Shown here one piece after another: positions 1 to 8,200 of a stretch of 64,000 bases of DNA (position 1 is its first letter; each line of letters begins with the position of its first letter). Source of the DNA: Ignavibacteria bacterium UBA2360. GTDB taxonomy: Bacteria > Bacteroidota > Ignavibacteria > Tepidaquicellales > OLB5. Location of the stretch: contig DDTQ01000011.1 in NCBI GenBank assembly GCA_002344125.1, positions 1 to 64,000 of the forward strand. The letters run 5' to 3'. A program made the translations under genes and the position numbers. The notes under the pieces are model-generated. The model did not search any database and had not been told where the DNA came from. It was given only the letters and a program-made list of their open reading frames with translations.

Positions 1-50
1 GTTAAATCAGTTAAATCCGTGTTCAATTAAAAAGATCAAAAAGATAAAAA

Positions 51-713
51 ATGATTAAGCAGGCACTCGCAATATGTAAGAAAGATTTCAACAGCGAAAT
101 CCGTACACGCTACGCTGTCAACGCACTGCTTATGTTCATTATCGTTGTTATCTCAGTCATAAAATTTTCACTGGGTGAAGATAAGCTTTCCGCTGAAATG
201 AATTCAGGGCTATTGTGGATAATTATTTTCTTCGCAACATCAAACGGCCTCTCAAGAGTTTTCGTTTCTGAAGAAGAGCGCGGTACATCGCTTGTTTTAA
301 AGCTCAGCTCCGATGCGAGATCTGTTTTCTTAGGAAAACTGATATTCAATACCTTCCTCACAATACTCATCAACTTCTTCATAATATTTCTTTATATAAT
401 CATTACCGGTTTGGATATCCGGAACCTCGGATTGTTTTCATTGACTTTAGGACTTGGTACCCTGGGACTCTCAGCCGTGATGACAATTATTGCCGCTCTG
501 ATATCCAAAGCAAGTTCAAAGGGTACCCTGTACCCCGTGCTTTCCTTCCCGCTGCTGCTGCCGCTGCTGCTTGCCTGCATAAGCGCAACAACACTCACCA
601 TTGAAGGCGCGCCTTTCGGCGCAATTTCCGGTGAAATTCAAATGACAGTATCATACACAATTGTAGTTATCACCGCGTCATTCCTGCTGTTTGAGCTTGT
701 TTGGAATGATTGA
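51..713 (+). CDS. ccmB: CcmB-like heme exporter / ABC permease
   Basis: Predicted 220-residue polytopic inner-membrane protein with about six hydrophobic segments, the usual CcmB length. The segment around residues 68-90 (GLSRVFVSEEERGTSLVLKL) is the typical CcmB loop. Family knowledge: CcmB is the permease of the CcmAB(C) system that releases heme onto CcmE for cytochrome c maturation in the periplasm. The ATPase partner ccmA would be expected upstream but lies outside the window, since only 50 bases precede this gene. It is followed by a 214-base gap before the next gene. Identification rests on size, topology and this loop. Confidence 0.85.
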   Translation: MIKQALAICKKDFNSEIRTRYAVNALLMFIIVVISVIKFSLGEDKLSAEMNSGLLWIIIFFATSNGLSRVFVSEEERGTSLVLKLSSDARSVFLGKLIFNTFLTILINFFIIFLYIIITGLDIRNLGLFSLTLGLGTLGLSAVMTIIAALISKASSKGTLYPVLSFPLLLPLLLACISATTLTIEGAPFGAISGEIQMTVSYTIVVITASFLLFELVWND

Positions 714-832
714 AACAAATTAAATTCTGAATTATTAAGTAAGTGTTAAAATCTTCTAAAAACCCCTGAATCTTTAACTGACTGATTTTACTGAAGAGCT
801 ACAAGAATAACAATCACTCTGAATATCAAACA

Positions 833-850
833 GTGTAAAAATTTTTACAC
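833..850. repeat. Perfect 18-bp palindrome between ccmB and TPR gene
   Basis: GTGTAAAAATTTTTACAC, a gap-free 9+9 dyad about 120 bases downstream of ccmB and 78 bases before the next start codon. It may be an operator upstream of the TPR gene or an AT-rich terminator remnant for ccmB. There is no clean T-run, so the role is open. Confidence 0.5.
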
Positions 851-927
851 CCTTTAAATAGTAATATTAACTTGATATATCTATAAAAAAATTTTAGATT
901 GAATTAACAAAATAACAGGAGCAGCGA

Positions 928-2340
928 TTGGGCTATTTTGACGATATCGAATTTGAAGAAGGTTCAAAGAAAAAAAAGAACCTTGAAAAAGAAGAATTAA
1001 TTGAAGCTTTACTCAGCAAGCGTGAGCGCATCATGCCTGATCTGGATATTGATTCAATTGATGATATCGTGAACTACCTGCTTGAAAAAAACCTTCACAC
1101 TAAAGCTATTTCCTGTCTTAACACACTGTTAGATTACTTCCCCTTTTCCAATGAAATATGGCAGAGAAAAGCTATCATTTACGATCACAAAGGCGACTAC
1201 AATACAGCCCTCGAGTGCTTCGATAAAGCTATCAACCTCAATCCAAATGATGAAGAATCTCTGATAAACAAAGGTATCACACTTGATAACTCAGGGAAGT
1301 TTGCCGAATCCATTGAATGTTTTGATTCTGTACTTAACTTCGCGCCAAACAACATAGATGCACTCTTTAACAAGGGTCTCATACTTGAAAAATGCGACCG
1401 CTTCGGGGATGCCATAACATGCTTCAAAAAGATAATTGAGCTCGATAAAGATCACAAAGATTCATATTACGAAATGGGTTACTGCTACGATTACCTCGAC
1501 AGGCTTGTTGATTCCCTGGAAGCCTACGAAAAACACATAGGTATTGTGCCTTTCAATTACAACGCCTGGTATAACAAGGGTGTTGTTCAAAGCAGGATGG
1601 GAAGATATTACTATGCCATCGAAAGTTATGAAATGGCGCTCTCATTAAATCCAAAATTCGCTTCAGCGTGGTACAACAAAGGCAATGCTTACGCAAGCAT
1701 TGGCATATTAACCCGCGCCATTGAAGATTACAAAACCGCGCTTTCTATCAACCGGAAAGATGTTTACGCTTTATATAATCTCGCAAGCGCTTATGAACAG
1801 ATAGGCGATAACAAAGGAGCCATTGAGTATTTCACCAAGGCCGTAGCAATAGAACCCGGCCACTATGAATCATACTTCGGCAGAGGTAACTGCTATTACC
1901 AGATAGAAGATTTTAACAAGGCGTTAAGAGATTACGATAAAGCTGTTGATCTTTTCCGTGAAAATCCTGAATTGTGGTACGCAAAAGCTGACGCTGAGTA
2001 CAATCTTGGCAGACTTGAAGAATCTATTTTAAGCTATAATACCGTGCTGGCTCTAAGCCCTGATAACCACCAGGCTTCGCTTGATCTTGCAAATACATAC
2101 ATTGATGTTGAAGAATACTCCAAAGCAGATGACCTGCTTTGCTCGTTGATTGATAAACAGCCTTCATGGGCAGAGCCCTATTACGCTAAAGCGAAATTGT
2201 TCTTCCTGCAGGCGGAAGTGGAATTAGGTATAAAGTATATTGAAATGGCATTCACCATAAACCCTGAAGAACGATTTGAATTCAATTTTGAAAGAGATTG
2301 GGAACGGGTTCTGCAATTTCTGATCTCAAGAGATAACTAA
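928..2340 (+). CDS. Tetratricopeptide-repeat protein
   Basis: 470-residue protein built almost entirely of TPR units after a charged N-terminus (residues 1-60). About eleven 34-residue repeats are visible, with typical spacing of W/Y-N-K-G, A-I/L-E-x-Y/F and N/D-P positions (for example AWYNKGVVQSRMGRYYYAIE). TPR solenoids are protein-interaction scaffolds and no enzymatic domain is present. There is no signal peptide, so it is probably cytoplasmic. The start is a TTG chosen because AGGAG lies 7 bases upstream (917-921) and no ATG precedes the first repeat. Its partner is unknown. It converges with the ftsE operon. Confidence 0.85.
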   Translation: MGYFDDIEFEEGSKKKKNLEKEELIEALLSKRERIMPDLDIDSIDDIVNYLLEKNLHTKAISCLNTLLDYFPFSNEIWQRKAIIYDHKGDYNTALECFDKAINLNPNDEESLINKGITLDNSGKFAESIECFDSVLNFAPNNIDALFNKGLILEKCDRFGDAITCFKKIIELDKDHKDSYYEMGYCYDYLDRLVDSLEAYEKHIGIVPFNYNAWYNKGVVQSRMGRYYYAIESYEMALSLNPKFASAWYNKGNAYASIGILTRAIEDYKTALSINRKDVYALYNLASAYEQIGDNKGAIEYFTKAVAIEPGHYESYFGRGNCYYQIEDFNKALRDYDKAVDLFRENPELWYAKADAEYNLGRLEESILSYNTVLALSPDNHQASLDLANTYIDVEEYSKADDLLCSLIDKQPSWAEPYYAKAKLFFLQAEVELGIKYIEMAFTINPEERFEFNFERDWERVLQFLISRDN

Positions 2341-2349
2341 AATTTAATG

Positions 2350-2373
2350 AACAAGGTGTTGTATCACCTTGTT
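2350..2373. terminator. Hairpin between convergent genes
   Basis: AACAAGGTG, a 6-base loop, then CACCTTGTT: a perfect 9-bp stem in the 44-base gap between the TPR gene (+) and ftsE (-). Its position suits a bidirectional terminator, although the flanking T-runs are short. Confidence 0.6.
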
Positions 2374-2384
2374 ATATTATAATG

Positions 2385-3053
2385 CTACTCCTTTATAACA
2401 ACATCAAGCACTTTTTTATCTTTTATCTGCAGCAGCCTTTTACTCTTAAGTCTGCGGACAATATCATAATTATGCGTCGCAATGAAAACAGCTGTACCTT
2501 TATAATTAATATTAAGAAGTAGTTTGATAATTTCAAACGATACGAACGGATCTAAATTACCAGTTGGCTCATCAGCAATCAGTATATACGGCTCGTTAAC
2601 TATTGCCCTGGCAATAGATACGCGCTGCTGCTCGCCGCCGGAAAGCTCATAAGGCATTTTCTTGTATGAATCAAATACGCCAACTTCACTAAGCACATTA
2701 AATACTTTTTTCTTTATAACATCAGGCTTTACGCCGCTTAAATAAAGCGGCAGCGCGACATTTTCAAATACGTCCCTGTCATTTAACAGCTTATAATCCT
2801 GGAACACAAACCCGATCTTCCTGCGCAGCACGGGTATTTCAGGTTTTTTAATATGACGGGAATTAAAACCATAAACTACAACCTCGCCGGCCGTTGGGAA
2901 AAGCTCCATGTTTATCATCCTTAACAGCGATGTTTTACCCGTACCGCTCTCGCCAATAAGGAAAACGAATTCACCTTTATCAATTGTAAAACTAACATCA
3001 TTAAAGAGTTCTTTACTTGGATACGAAAACGAAATGTTATTAAAATTTATCAA
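2385..3053 (-). CDS. ftsE: FtsE-like ABC transporter ATP-binding protein
   Basis: 222 residues, the usual FtsE length. Walker A is GESGTGKT (about 34-41), the signature is LSGGEQQR and Walker B is ILIADEPTGNLD. The stretch around IGFVFQDYKLLNDRDVFENV is characteristic of FtsE within the LolD/FtsE/MacB branch. FtsE pairs with the membrane protein FtsX to control septal peptidoglycan hydrolases. No ftsX gene is adjacent: upstream is pdxA (10-base gap), downstream a convergent TPR gene. The partner must be elsewhere, or the ATPase serves another FtsX-like permease. It is the last gene of a three-gene minus-strand operon. Confidence 0.85.
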   Translation of the reverse strand: MINFNNISFSYPSKELFNDVSFTIDKGEFVFLIGESGTGKTSLLRMINMELFPTAGEVVVYGFNSRHIKKPEIPVLRRKIGFVFQDYKLLNDRDVFENVALPLYLSGVKPDVIKKKVFNVLSEVGVFDSYKKMPYELSGGEQQRVSIARAIVNEPYILIADEPTGNLDPFVSFEIIKLLLNINYKGTAVFIATHNYDIVRRLKSKRLLQIKDKKVLDVVIKE

Positions 3054-3062
3054 AATTTATAA

Positions 3063-4046
3063 TTACTTTCTCTCTGAATTTTTTTTTCTGTTGCGGCATA
3101 ATTTATCAGCCCATTTTATTGCTTCAACAAGGCTTACTTCGCTTGCAATTCCTCTGCCGGCTATATCAAAAGCTGTGCCGTGGTCAGGTGATGTTCTTAC
3201 AAAACTTAAACCCGCGGTAAAATTTGTCCCTTTGTGGCCTGCAAGCATTTTGAAAGGGATAAATCCCTGGTCATGATACATTGCCAGTGTCATTTCAAAG
3301 TTACGGTATTTTTTTGAAGCAAAAAATGCATCAGGCGAATACGGACCGCTTAAAAAAATTGCCGATTTTTTATACTTAGCTGTAAATTCTTTCATTACAG
3401 GGATTATAACCTTCTGCTCCTCATCCCCTATTTGACCGTTATCCCCGGCATGAGGATTCAATCCCAATACCGCTATAGCGGGCTTTTTCAAAGCCAGATC
3501 ATTCAGCAGTACATCACGGCATATCTGTAATTTTGAAGCAAGTCGCTTTTTTGTTATGAGTGAGGATATGTTTTTTACAGGCGGGTGGGTTGTAACAAAC
3601 GCCATATTCATTATATCAGAAAGCATTACCATGCATGAATCCTTTGCTCCGCTTAATCCGGTCAACATTTCAGTATGCCCCGTAAATTTGAATCCGCCTA
3701 AATTCAGGGATCGTTTATTTATCGGCGCCGTAACAATTGCGTCATACTCACCATTTACACAAAGCTCAATTGCGGTCTTTATGGCAAGCCCTGAAATAAA
3801 TCCTGCCTCCGCTGAAATAATACCGGGCTGTATCTTAAACTTCCCGGTTTCTAAAGGAATGATATTAAAATTATCAGCATTCAGTTTATACTTAAACAGC
3901 CTGCTGTAATATGCAAGCACCTCCACAGGTGAAACCACCGTGAGATCATATTTTTTTGTAATTGCCCTGTTCTTAAGTGTCTTAAGCACAGTCTCCGGCC
4001 CGATACCGTTAGGATCCCCGATTGTAATTAATATTCTTGGTTTCAT
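3063..4046 (-). CDS. pdxA: 4-hydroxythreonine-4-phosphate dehydrogenase
   Basis: NAD-dependent, metal-dependent enzyme of the DXP-dependent vitamin B6 pathway, which oxidises 4-phosphohydroxy-L-threonine for pyridoxine-5-phosphate synthesis. Visible PdxA motifs are ITIGDPNGIGPE near the N-terminus, TGHTEML in the middle, and near the C-terminus MYHDQGFIPFK and TSPDHGTAFDIAG, which carry metal and substrate ligands. I place the start at the ATG giving MKPRILITIGD, one base after the stop of the upstream protease. An in-frame ATG at 4064 would add six residues and overlap that gene. About 327 residues, normal for the family. Confidence 0.95.
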   Translation of the reverse strand: MKPRILITIGDPNGIGPETVLKTLKNRAITKKYDLTVVSPVEVLAYYSRLFKYKLNADNFNIIPLETGKFKIQPGIISAEAGFISGLAIKTAIELCVNGEYDAIVTAPINKRSLNLGGFKFTGHTEMLTGLSGAKDSCMVMLSDIMNMAFVTTHPPVKNISSLITKKRLASKLQICRDVLLNDLALKKPAIAVLGLNPHAGDNGQIGDEEQKVIIPVMKEFTAKYKKSAIFLSGPYSPDAFFASKKYRNFEMTLAMYHDQGFIPFKMLAGHKGTNFTAGLSFVRTSPDHGTAFDIAGRGIASEVSLVEAIKWADKLCRNRKKNSERK

Positions 4047-4047
4047 A

Positions 4048-5175
4048 TTATACTGCCGGTTCATACTTCTTCCTAAAATAATTCCTTGCTGCTTCTATTC
4101 TTCTCTTTATTGAAGGATGCGAGTATGTCCAGAATTCAACCAGTTTATTTGGTTCATCATTTGCTAGATTCTGGTCAGCCAGCTTTTTCATTGTGCTCTC
4201 AAGGGCATCGGGATCACGGGTTGTATCTATTGCATATCTGTCTGCTTCAAATTCAAACTTTCTCGATATCCCCGCGCTTAGCGGAGAAGTGAAGAAACTG
4301 TACACTGCGGCTATGAGTGCCAGAAGCGGCAGCGCGCCGATCTCCCAGGGATGCGTAAAACCAAACAGCGGAAGCAGCTTCACGTAGATTTGCGACATCA
4401 AAAATAACCCGACCAATGTACCAAAGATCGAGATCAATATATTCTTTGCAATATGGCCTCTTTTGTAATGACCCAGCTCATGTGCAAATACCGTTTCAAT
4501 TTCTTTATCCGTAAATGTTTCAAGCAATGTATCACCTAATATTATTCTTTTCGTTCTGCCAATTCCGGTAAATGCAGCATTTGCCTTTTTGGTGGTTTTG
4601 CTCATGTTGAATTTATATATTCCGCTCACTTTGAATCCTGCGTTATTACACATAGCCATAAGTTTAGCTTTCAAATCTTCGTTATCAATTGGCGTGAACT
4701 TATAAAATAGCGGAAATATAAGCACAGGCGCAATTTGCGCCAGCAGTATTGAATAAACCCAAACAATGCATGCAAGGTACAGCCACCACAATTCATAACT
4801 TGAGATCAGCCAGTAAAACAGAAAAGCGATCGGGGCGGCAATTATACTGCCAACCAATGCTGCTTTAAATTTCTCAGCTATCCATTTACCAAATGTCAGA
4901 TTGGATAACCCGAATTTATGCTCAAGCCTGAACCCGAAGATATAATCGATCGGAAAAGAAATAAGCGAACTCACTAACCCGATAACCAAACCGTATATTA
5001 CAAGCGCAATGTATGGGTTTGAAGTAAAACCAAACGCAAAAAGCTCCAGGCTTTTGCTGTAACCTAACCACAGGAAAAGTATTAGCAGTATAAAGGAAAC
5101 TACAGATTCCGAGATTTTAACAATCAGCTTAATTTTCTCATATTTTTTAGCCTGAATTTTCCTGTTTTCATCCAT
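4048..5175 (-). CDS. M48 family (Ste24/CAAX protease-like) membrane metallopeptidase
   Basis: 375-residue integral membrane zinc protease. The zinc site HELGH is visible in ETVFAHELGHYKRGH (about residue 235), with the third ligand in RKFEFEADRYA about 80 residues later. Several hydrophobic segments precede and follow the site, matching the Ste24 topology rather than the shorter HtpX. The N-terminal charged segment is cytoplasmic. Bacterial members are linked to membrane-protein quality control, and the substrate here cannot be inferred. It is the first gene of an operon with pdxA and ftsE. Confidence 0.9.
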   Translation of the reverse strand: MDENRKIQAKKYEKIKLIVKISESVVSFILLILFLWLGYSKSLELFAFGFTSNPYIALVIYGLVIGLVSSLISFPIDYIFGFRLEHKFGLSNLTFGKWIAEKFKAALVGSIIAAPIAFLFYWLISSYELWWLYLACIVWVYSILLAQIAPVLIFPLFYKFTPIDNEDLKAKLMAMCNNAGFKVSGIYKFNMSKTTKKANAAFTGIGRTKRIILGDTLLETFTDKEIETVFAHELGHYKRGHIAKNILISIFGTLVGLFLMSQIYVKLLPLFGFTHPWEIGALPLLALIAAVYSFFTSPLSAGISRKFEFEADRYAIDTTRDPDALESTMKKLADQNLANDEPNKLVEFWTYSHPSIKRRIEAARNYFRKKYEPAV

Positions 5176-5423
5176 AATTACAAAATTATGATTAAAAAAC
5201 CGGAGTTTAAACAGAAAAAGTTATGTAGCTGAAGTAAAAACACAGCAAACCACTACAACGCAGCCGAACCCTTTTCACGAAGTGACTCCTATGGAGTAGG
5301 GTTCGTGCTTAAATATCCGTCAAGCCTCTCTCGGAAGGAGAACTCTGCGTTTTCCAGTCGTCAGTCTACAGAAATGGCAGTCAGAAAGAAGCACCAACGG
5401 CGTTTATTATGATAGCTTCTCGT

Positions 5424-5493
5424 TGGAGTGCATCAACTATGTTGATGCATGCACTGAACTGCAGGGGCATTCAGGCACAGTCAGTGCACTCCA
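5424..5493. other. Strongly folded element, possible three-way junction
   Basis: Outer stem TGGAGTGCA (5424-5432) pairs with TGCACTCCA (5485-5493). Inside are hairpins TCAAC-TAT-GTTGA (5433-5445) and CTGAA/TTCAG (5455-5474). It may be a structured RNA or just the most structured member of the repeat cluster. The strand is undetermined. Confidence 0.3.
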
Positions 5494-5545
5494 CGAAAGG
5501 CAATATTAGTTCATTGCTATAAAACCTACACAGAGTTTTCCCCCT

Positions 5546-5571
5546 CATTCCCAAACTCCGGTTTGGGAATG
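5546..5571. repeat. 26-base palindrome, copy 1
   Basis: Arms CATTCCCAAAC and GTTTGGGAATG around TCCG. It is followed by TGTTTGTGTAT, as in copy 2, so the repeated unit extends beyond the palindrome. Confidence 0.85.
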
Positions 5572-5771
5572 TTTGTGTATCCACAAGCCTAAGTGTTCTC
5601 TATAACATTACATACTGATAAGCCGCGTAGCGGCGTAATATCTCAGCGATGGGCGAAGCCCATCGAAACGGGCAAAAAACTTGAACAAGCCCTGAAAGGG
5701 CGTAATAAAAATGCTTTTTAATATCCGCGGAGCCTACCAAAGGAGAACTCTGCGTTACAAGGTTTCCCCCG

Positions 5772-5797
5772 CATTCCCAAACTCCGGTTTGGGAATG
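5772..5797. repeat. 26-base palindrome, copy 2
   Basis: Identical to copy 1 over the whole palindrome and the following nine or so bases. A related sequence-variant palindrome occurs at 61437-61466. Confidence 0.85.
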
Positions 5798-5945
5798 TTT
5801 GTGTATCACCAAGTTTTTGTAGTCGAACCACTGTCAAAGCCAGTTCTGCGACTTTTAGGGTTCGTGCCTTACCAACTACTTAACTTTATCGAGCCTAAAA
5901 GTTCTCGACATAATTCCACACAAAAAAAGCCACGAAGTGACGCAA

Positions 5946-5974
5946 TAAAAAATGCCCGGTAATAACCTTACCGG
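5946..5974 (-). terminator. Rho-independent terminator of the T9SS cargo gene
   Basis: On the minus strand a CCGGTAA/TTACCGG stem is followed by GGCATTTTTT, about 35 bases past the stop of the gene at 6009. Confidence 0.75.
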
Positions 5975-6008
5975 ACACTATATTTTTTGCTTTTTTACTT
6001 TTGACTTT

Positions 6009-7493
6009 TTACTTCAATAATACCATCTTCTTCGTATCACTAAAAATCCCCCCTTTGTTGGTGTTGTCACCAACAACCAGTTTATACAAATACATACCGC
6101 TCGCTAGATTTGCACCATCAAATTTAACTTCATAACTTCCGGCTTTTTTGTATTCGTTTATGCTGAATACCTCCCTGCCCAATAAGTCATATACCTTGAT
6201 AGTTATTTCAGCGTCTTTTGGTATTTCGTATTTAATGGTTGTTGTTGGATTAAACGGATTCGGATAATTATTAAAAAGATAAAAACTCTTTGGTACATTA
6301 TTTGAAATTTGTTCTACACCTATATATTCAGATGTGTTTAATAAACTATCAGTTCTCACAGCATAGATTACTCTTGCACTTGGTTGTAATTGACCGGTAC
6401 CTGCAAACAATATATCACCATTTGCAATTGGCACTATTGCTCTTAACGAGCCCCAAACAAAAGATGAATTCGTAAAAACCCTTTGATTAATTATGTTACC
6501 GTTCAAATCAGTAATTAAACCATAACTATTTGCTAATCCAAAGGATGAATCGCGTGCATAAGAAAAGATCAATTTGTTATTCGCAACTGCAAAACTATTA
6601 AAATAATTATCTCTTCCATTAACCGGAAATCTGCGCGTAAAAATGCTATCACCGTTCATATCAATTTTCATAAAAGCTATTTGTCCTTTACTCGAGTCTA
6701 CTGTACCACTTCCAATAAAATAATCGTTGTTCATTTTAATAATTTTTCTGCCAGATGAACTTCGATTATTAAAATAATAACTTTTCTGCCACAAGGAATC
6801 ACCCTGATTATTTACACAAAAAATTATCATTTTATTAGGCGATCCGATACTTGGTGATTCAAAGCCGGTTAAAATAAATCCACTATCATGTTTGGCTATT
6901 GAATAAAACACTCTTAGAAATTGATATGAAAATGTTCTATCCCATATTAAACTGCCCATTGAATCTATTTTAAAAATAAATGCGGATATTGGCAAATCAT
7001 TTACATATCCGCATATTATAAAACCATTATCGTCAGTCTTTTTGATATCTTCACTGAATCTTGAAAATAGCAAATACTTTTTATGCCAAATTATATTTCC
7101 GGAATTATCAAGTTTACAAGCCCATGCAGTATCGTTCTGTCCTGCGATCACAACACCTCCGTCGTCAGTTGCAGTTATCACACTTGCTACATCGTTTTCG
7201 TCAGGCGCATTTGGTATGGTATTAGTCCACAGGGTATCCCCTAAACCGTTTATTTTCATAACAAAAATGGCGTACCCATGACTTGCAATTGAAGTAGCTC
7301 CCGTAATTACAAAATTTCCGTCAGCAGTTTGGCAAGCATCGTTTCCAACTAATTGGGTATTTCTTTCATATGTCTTTTGCCACATAATGCTTTGGCTGCT
7401 CAAACTTTGGCAAAAAATAAAACTAAAAACTAAAAAAACTAAAATTTTTAGTTTTGGGCTGGATTTCAGGCGATATTGAGGATTTTCTTTCAT
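6009..7493 (-). CDS. Secreted protein with T9SS type A sorting domain
   Basis: 494 residues with an N-terminal signal peptide (hydrophobic LKILVFLVFSFIFC, cleavage likely after SLSSQ). The body has repeated strands of the form DGGxVIxG...D.xGxxxW (for example DDGGVVIAGQND), typical of a beta-propeller-like secreted protein. The last 90 residues are a T9SS sorting domain: NNYPNPFNPTTTIKYEIP, then VYDLLGREV and SGMYLYKLVVG, ending KKMVLLK. It should cross the inner membrane by Sec and be exported and anchored by the PorU/PorV machinery encoded at 18-23 kb. Its ligand or substrate is unknown. Confidence 0.9.
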   Translation of the reverse strand: MKENPQYRLKSSPKLKILVFLVFSFIFCQSLSSQSIMWQKTYERNTQLVGNDACQTADGNFVITGATSIASHGYAIFVMKINGLGDTLWTNTIPNAPDENDVASVITATDDGGVVIAGQNDTAWACKLDNSGNIIWHKKYLLFSRFSEDIKKTDDNGFIICGYVNDLPISAFIFKIDSMGSLIWDRTFSYQFLRVFYSIAKHDSGFILTGFESPSIGSPNKMIIFCVNNQGDSLWQKSYYFNNRSSSGRKIIKMNNDYFIGSGTVDSSKGQIAFMKIDMNGDSIFTRRFPVNGRDNYFNSFAVANNKLIFSYARDSSFGLANSYGLITDLNGNIINQRVFTNSSFVWGSLRAIVPIANGDILFAGTGQLQPSARVIYAVRTDSLLNTSEYIGVEQISNNVPKSFYLFNNYPNPFNPTTTIKYEIPKDAEITIKVYDLLGREVFSINEYKKAGSYEVKFDGANLASGMYLYKLVVGDNTNKGGIFSDTKKMVLLK

Positions 7494-7913
7494 ATATTTA
7501 AATTAAATTTTTCCGGCAGGATTCTATTATAATTAACTTAAAATAATACACTTTTTAGCTTTTTGCAACATTAAAGCAAAATGTTAGTATTACACAAAAT
7601 TGTTAAATTTAGTTATTCTGCGGTAAAATCAGCATCAAGGCTCGGGTGCTTACAAATTTCTTCTCTTGGTAATAGGTTTCATTACAAAAATAATACATCA
7701 ATTAAGGCAATACAATGATATGGGTCATAAAAAAAGACGACCAATTGCAATGCTATCCATCCTCCAATCACTATTTGGCAATTGATACTTTTTCCCCTTG
7801 ACACTGCCATTAACATATATTATATTTACCTATATATGCATAACGCATATATGCGAACTTTCCAATTCCTTTGACATGAAAAAAACTCTATTTTTCGCAT
7901 TTTCTTACAATGA

Positions 7914-8119
7914 ATTATCATCATGATAATCACTTACCCGGGGCTAAAGCTATGGAATCTCAATCCATTCTCAACATGAAAATGTTCATCATGAGAATGC
8001 CTCAACATGAATATATTCATAATGAGAAAATTTTGCCGCTGAAAATGAGCTGTTTTCGCATGAAACAATTCCCCGAAACCCGAAAAAAAAGTATTCATCT
8101 TGAGAATCATAATGAGAAA
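7914..8119. promoter_or_regulatory. Cluster of TTCAT-N2-TGAGAA repeats upstream of the amidohydrolase-like lipoprotein
   Basis: The roughly 700-base gap before the lipoprotein start at 8201 contains the dyad ATTATCAT-C-ATGATAAT (7914-7930). It also has copies of a 14-base motif: TTCATCATGAGAAT (7985), TTCATAATGAGAAA (8016), TTCATCTTGAGAAT (8094), ATCATAATGAGAAA (8106), and an inverted copy at 7966-7980. ATGAATATATTCAT (8008-8021) is another perfect palindrome. The arrangement resembles a multi-site operator. The stretch can be read as an N-terminal extension of the ORF, but its composition is not protein-like. Confidence 0.45.
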
Positions 8120-8200
8120 ACAAAAGAACACATTTTATATTCATTTTTCGTTCATTTTAAATTGCCTATATTTGTATTAATTATAATTAAATTTCAACTG

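Larger units (their letters stand above)
5220..5960. repeat. Gene-free tract packed with palindromic repeats
   Basis: About 830 bases separate the M48 gene and the T9SS cargo gene, with no credible ORF; short open frames run through the repeats. Nested dyads are visible: CGAACCC/GGGTTCG (5265-5305) enclosing ACTCC/GGAGT; TGCATCAAC/GTTGATGCA (5429-5449); CGATGGGC/GCCCATCG (5646-5664); and two copies of one 26-base palindrome (5546-5571 and 5772-5797). The unit AAGGAGAACTCTGCGTT occurs near 5335 and 5740. It looks like a graveyard of REP/MITE-like elements, without a transposase. Confidence 0.7.

Noticed and set aside
5220..5960. CRISPR array
   Set aside because: Repeats vary in length and spacing, without uniform spacers, and no cas gene is near.
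5600..5962. Short ORFs on both strands in the palindrome tract
   Set aside because: They run through repeats, overlap each other and have no recognisable domain.
7914..8119. Fur box
   Set aside because: The motif is repeated directly and does not match the 7-1-7 dyad; no iron genes follow.
7910..8200. N-terminal extension of the amidohydrolase-like ORF
   Set aside because: The 97 extra codons come from repeat DNA and have no signal; the lipoprotein signal starts at 8201.
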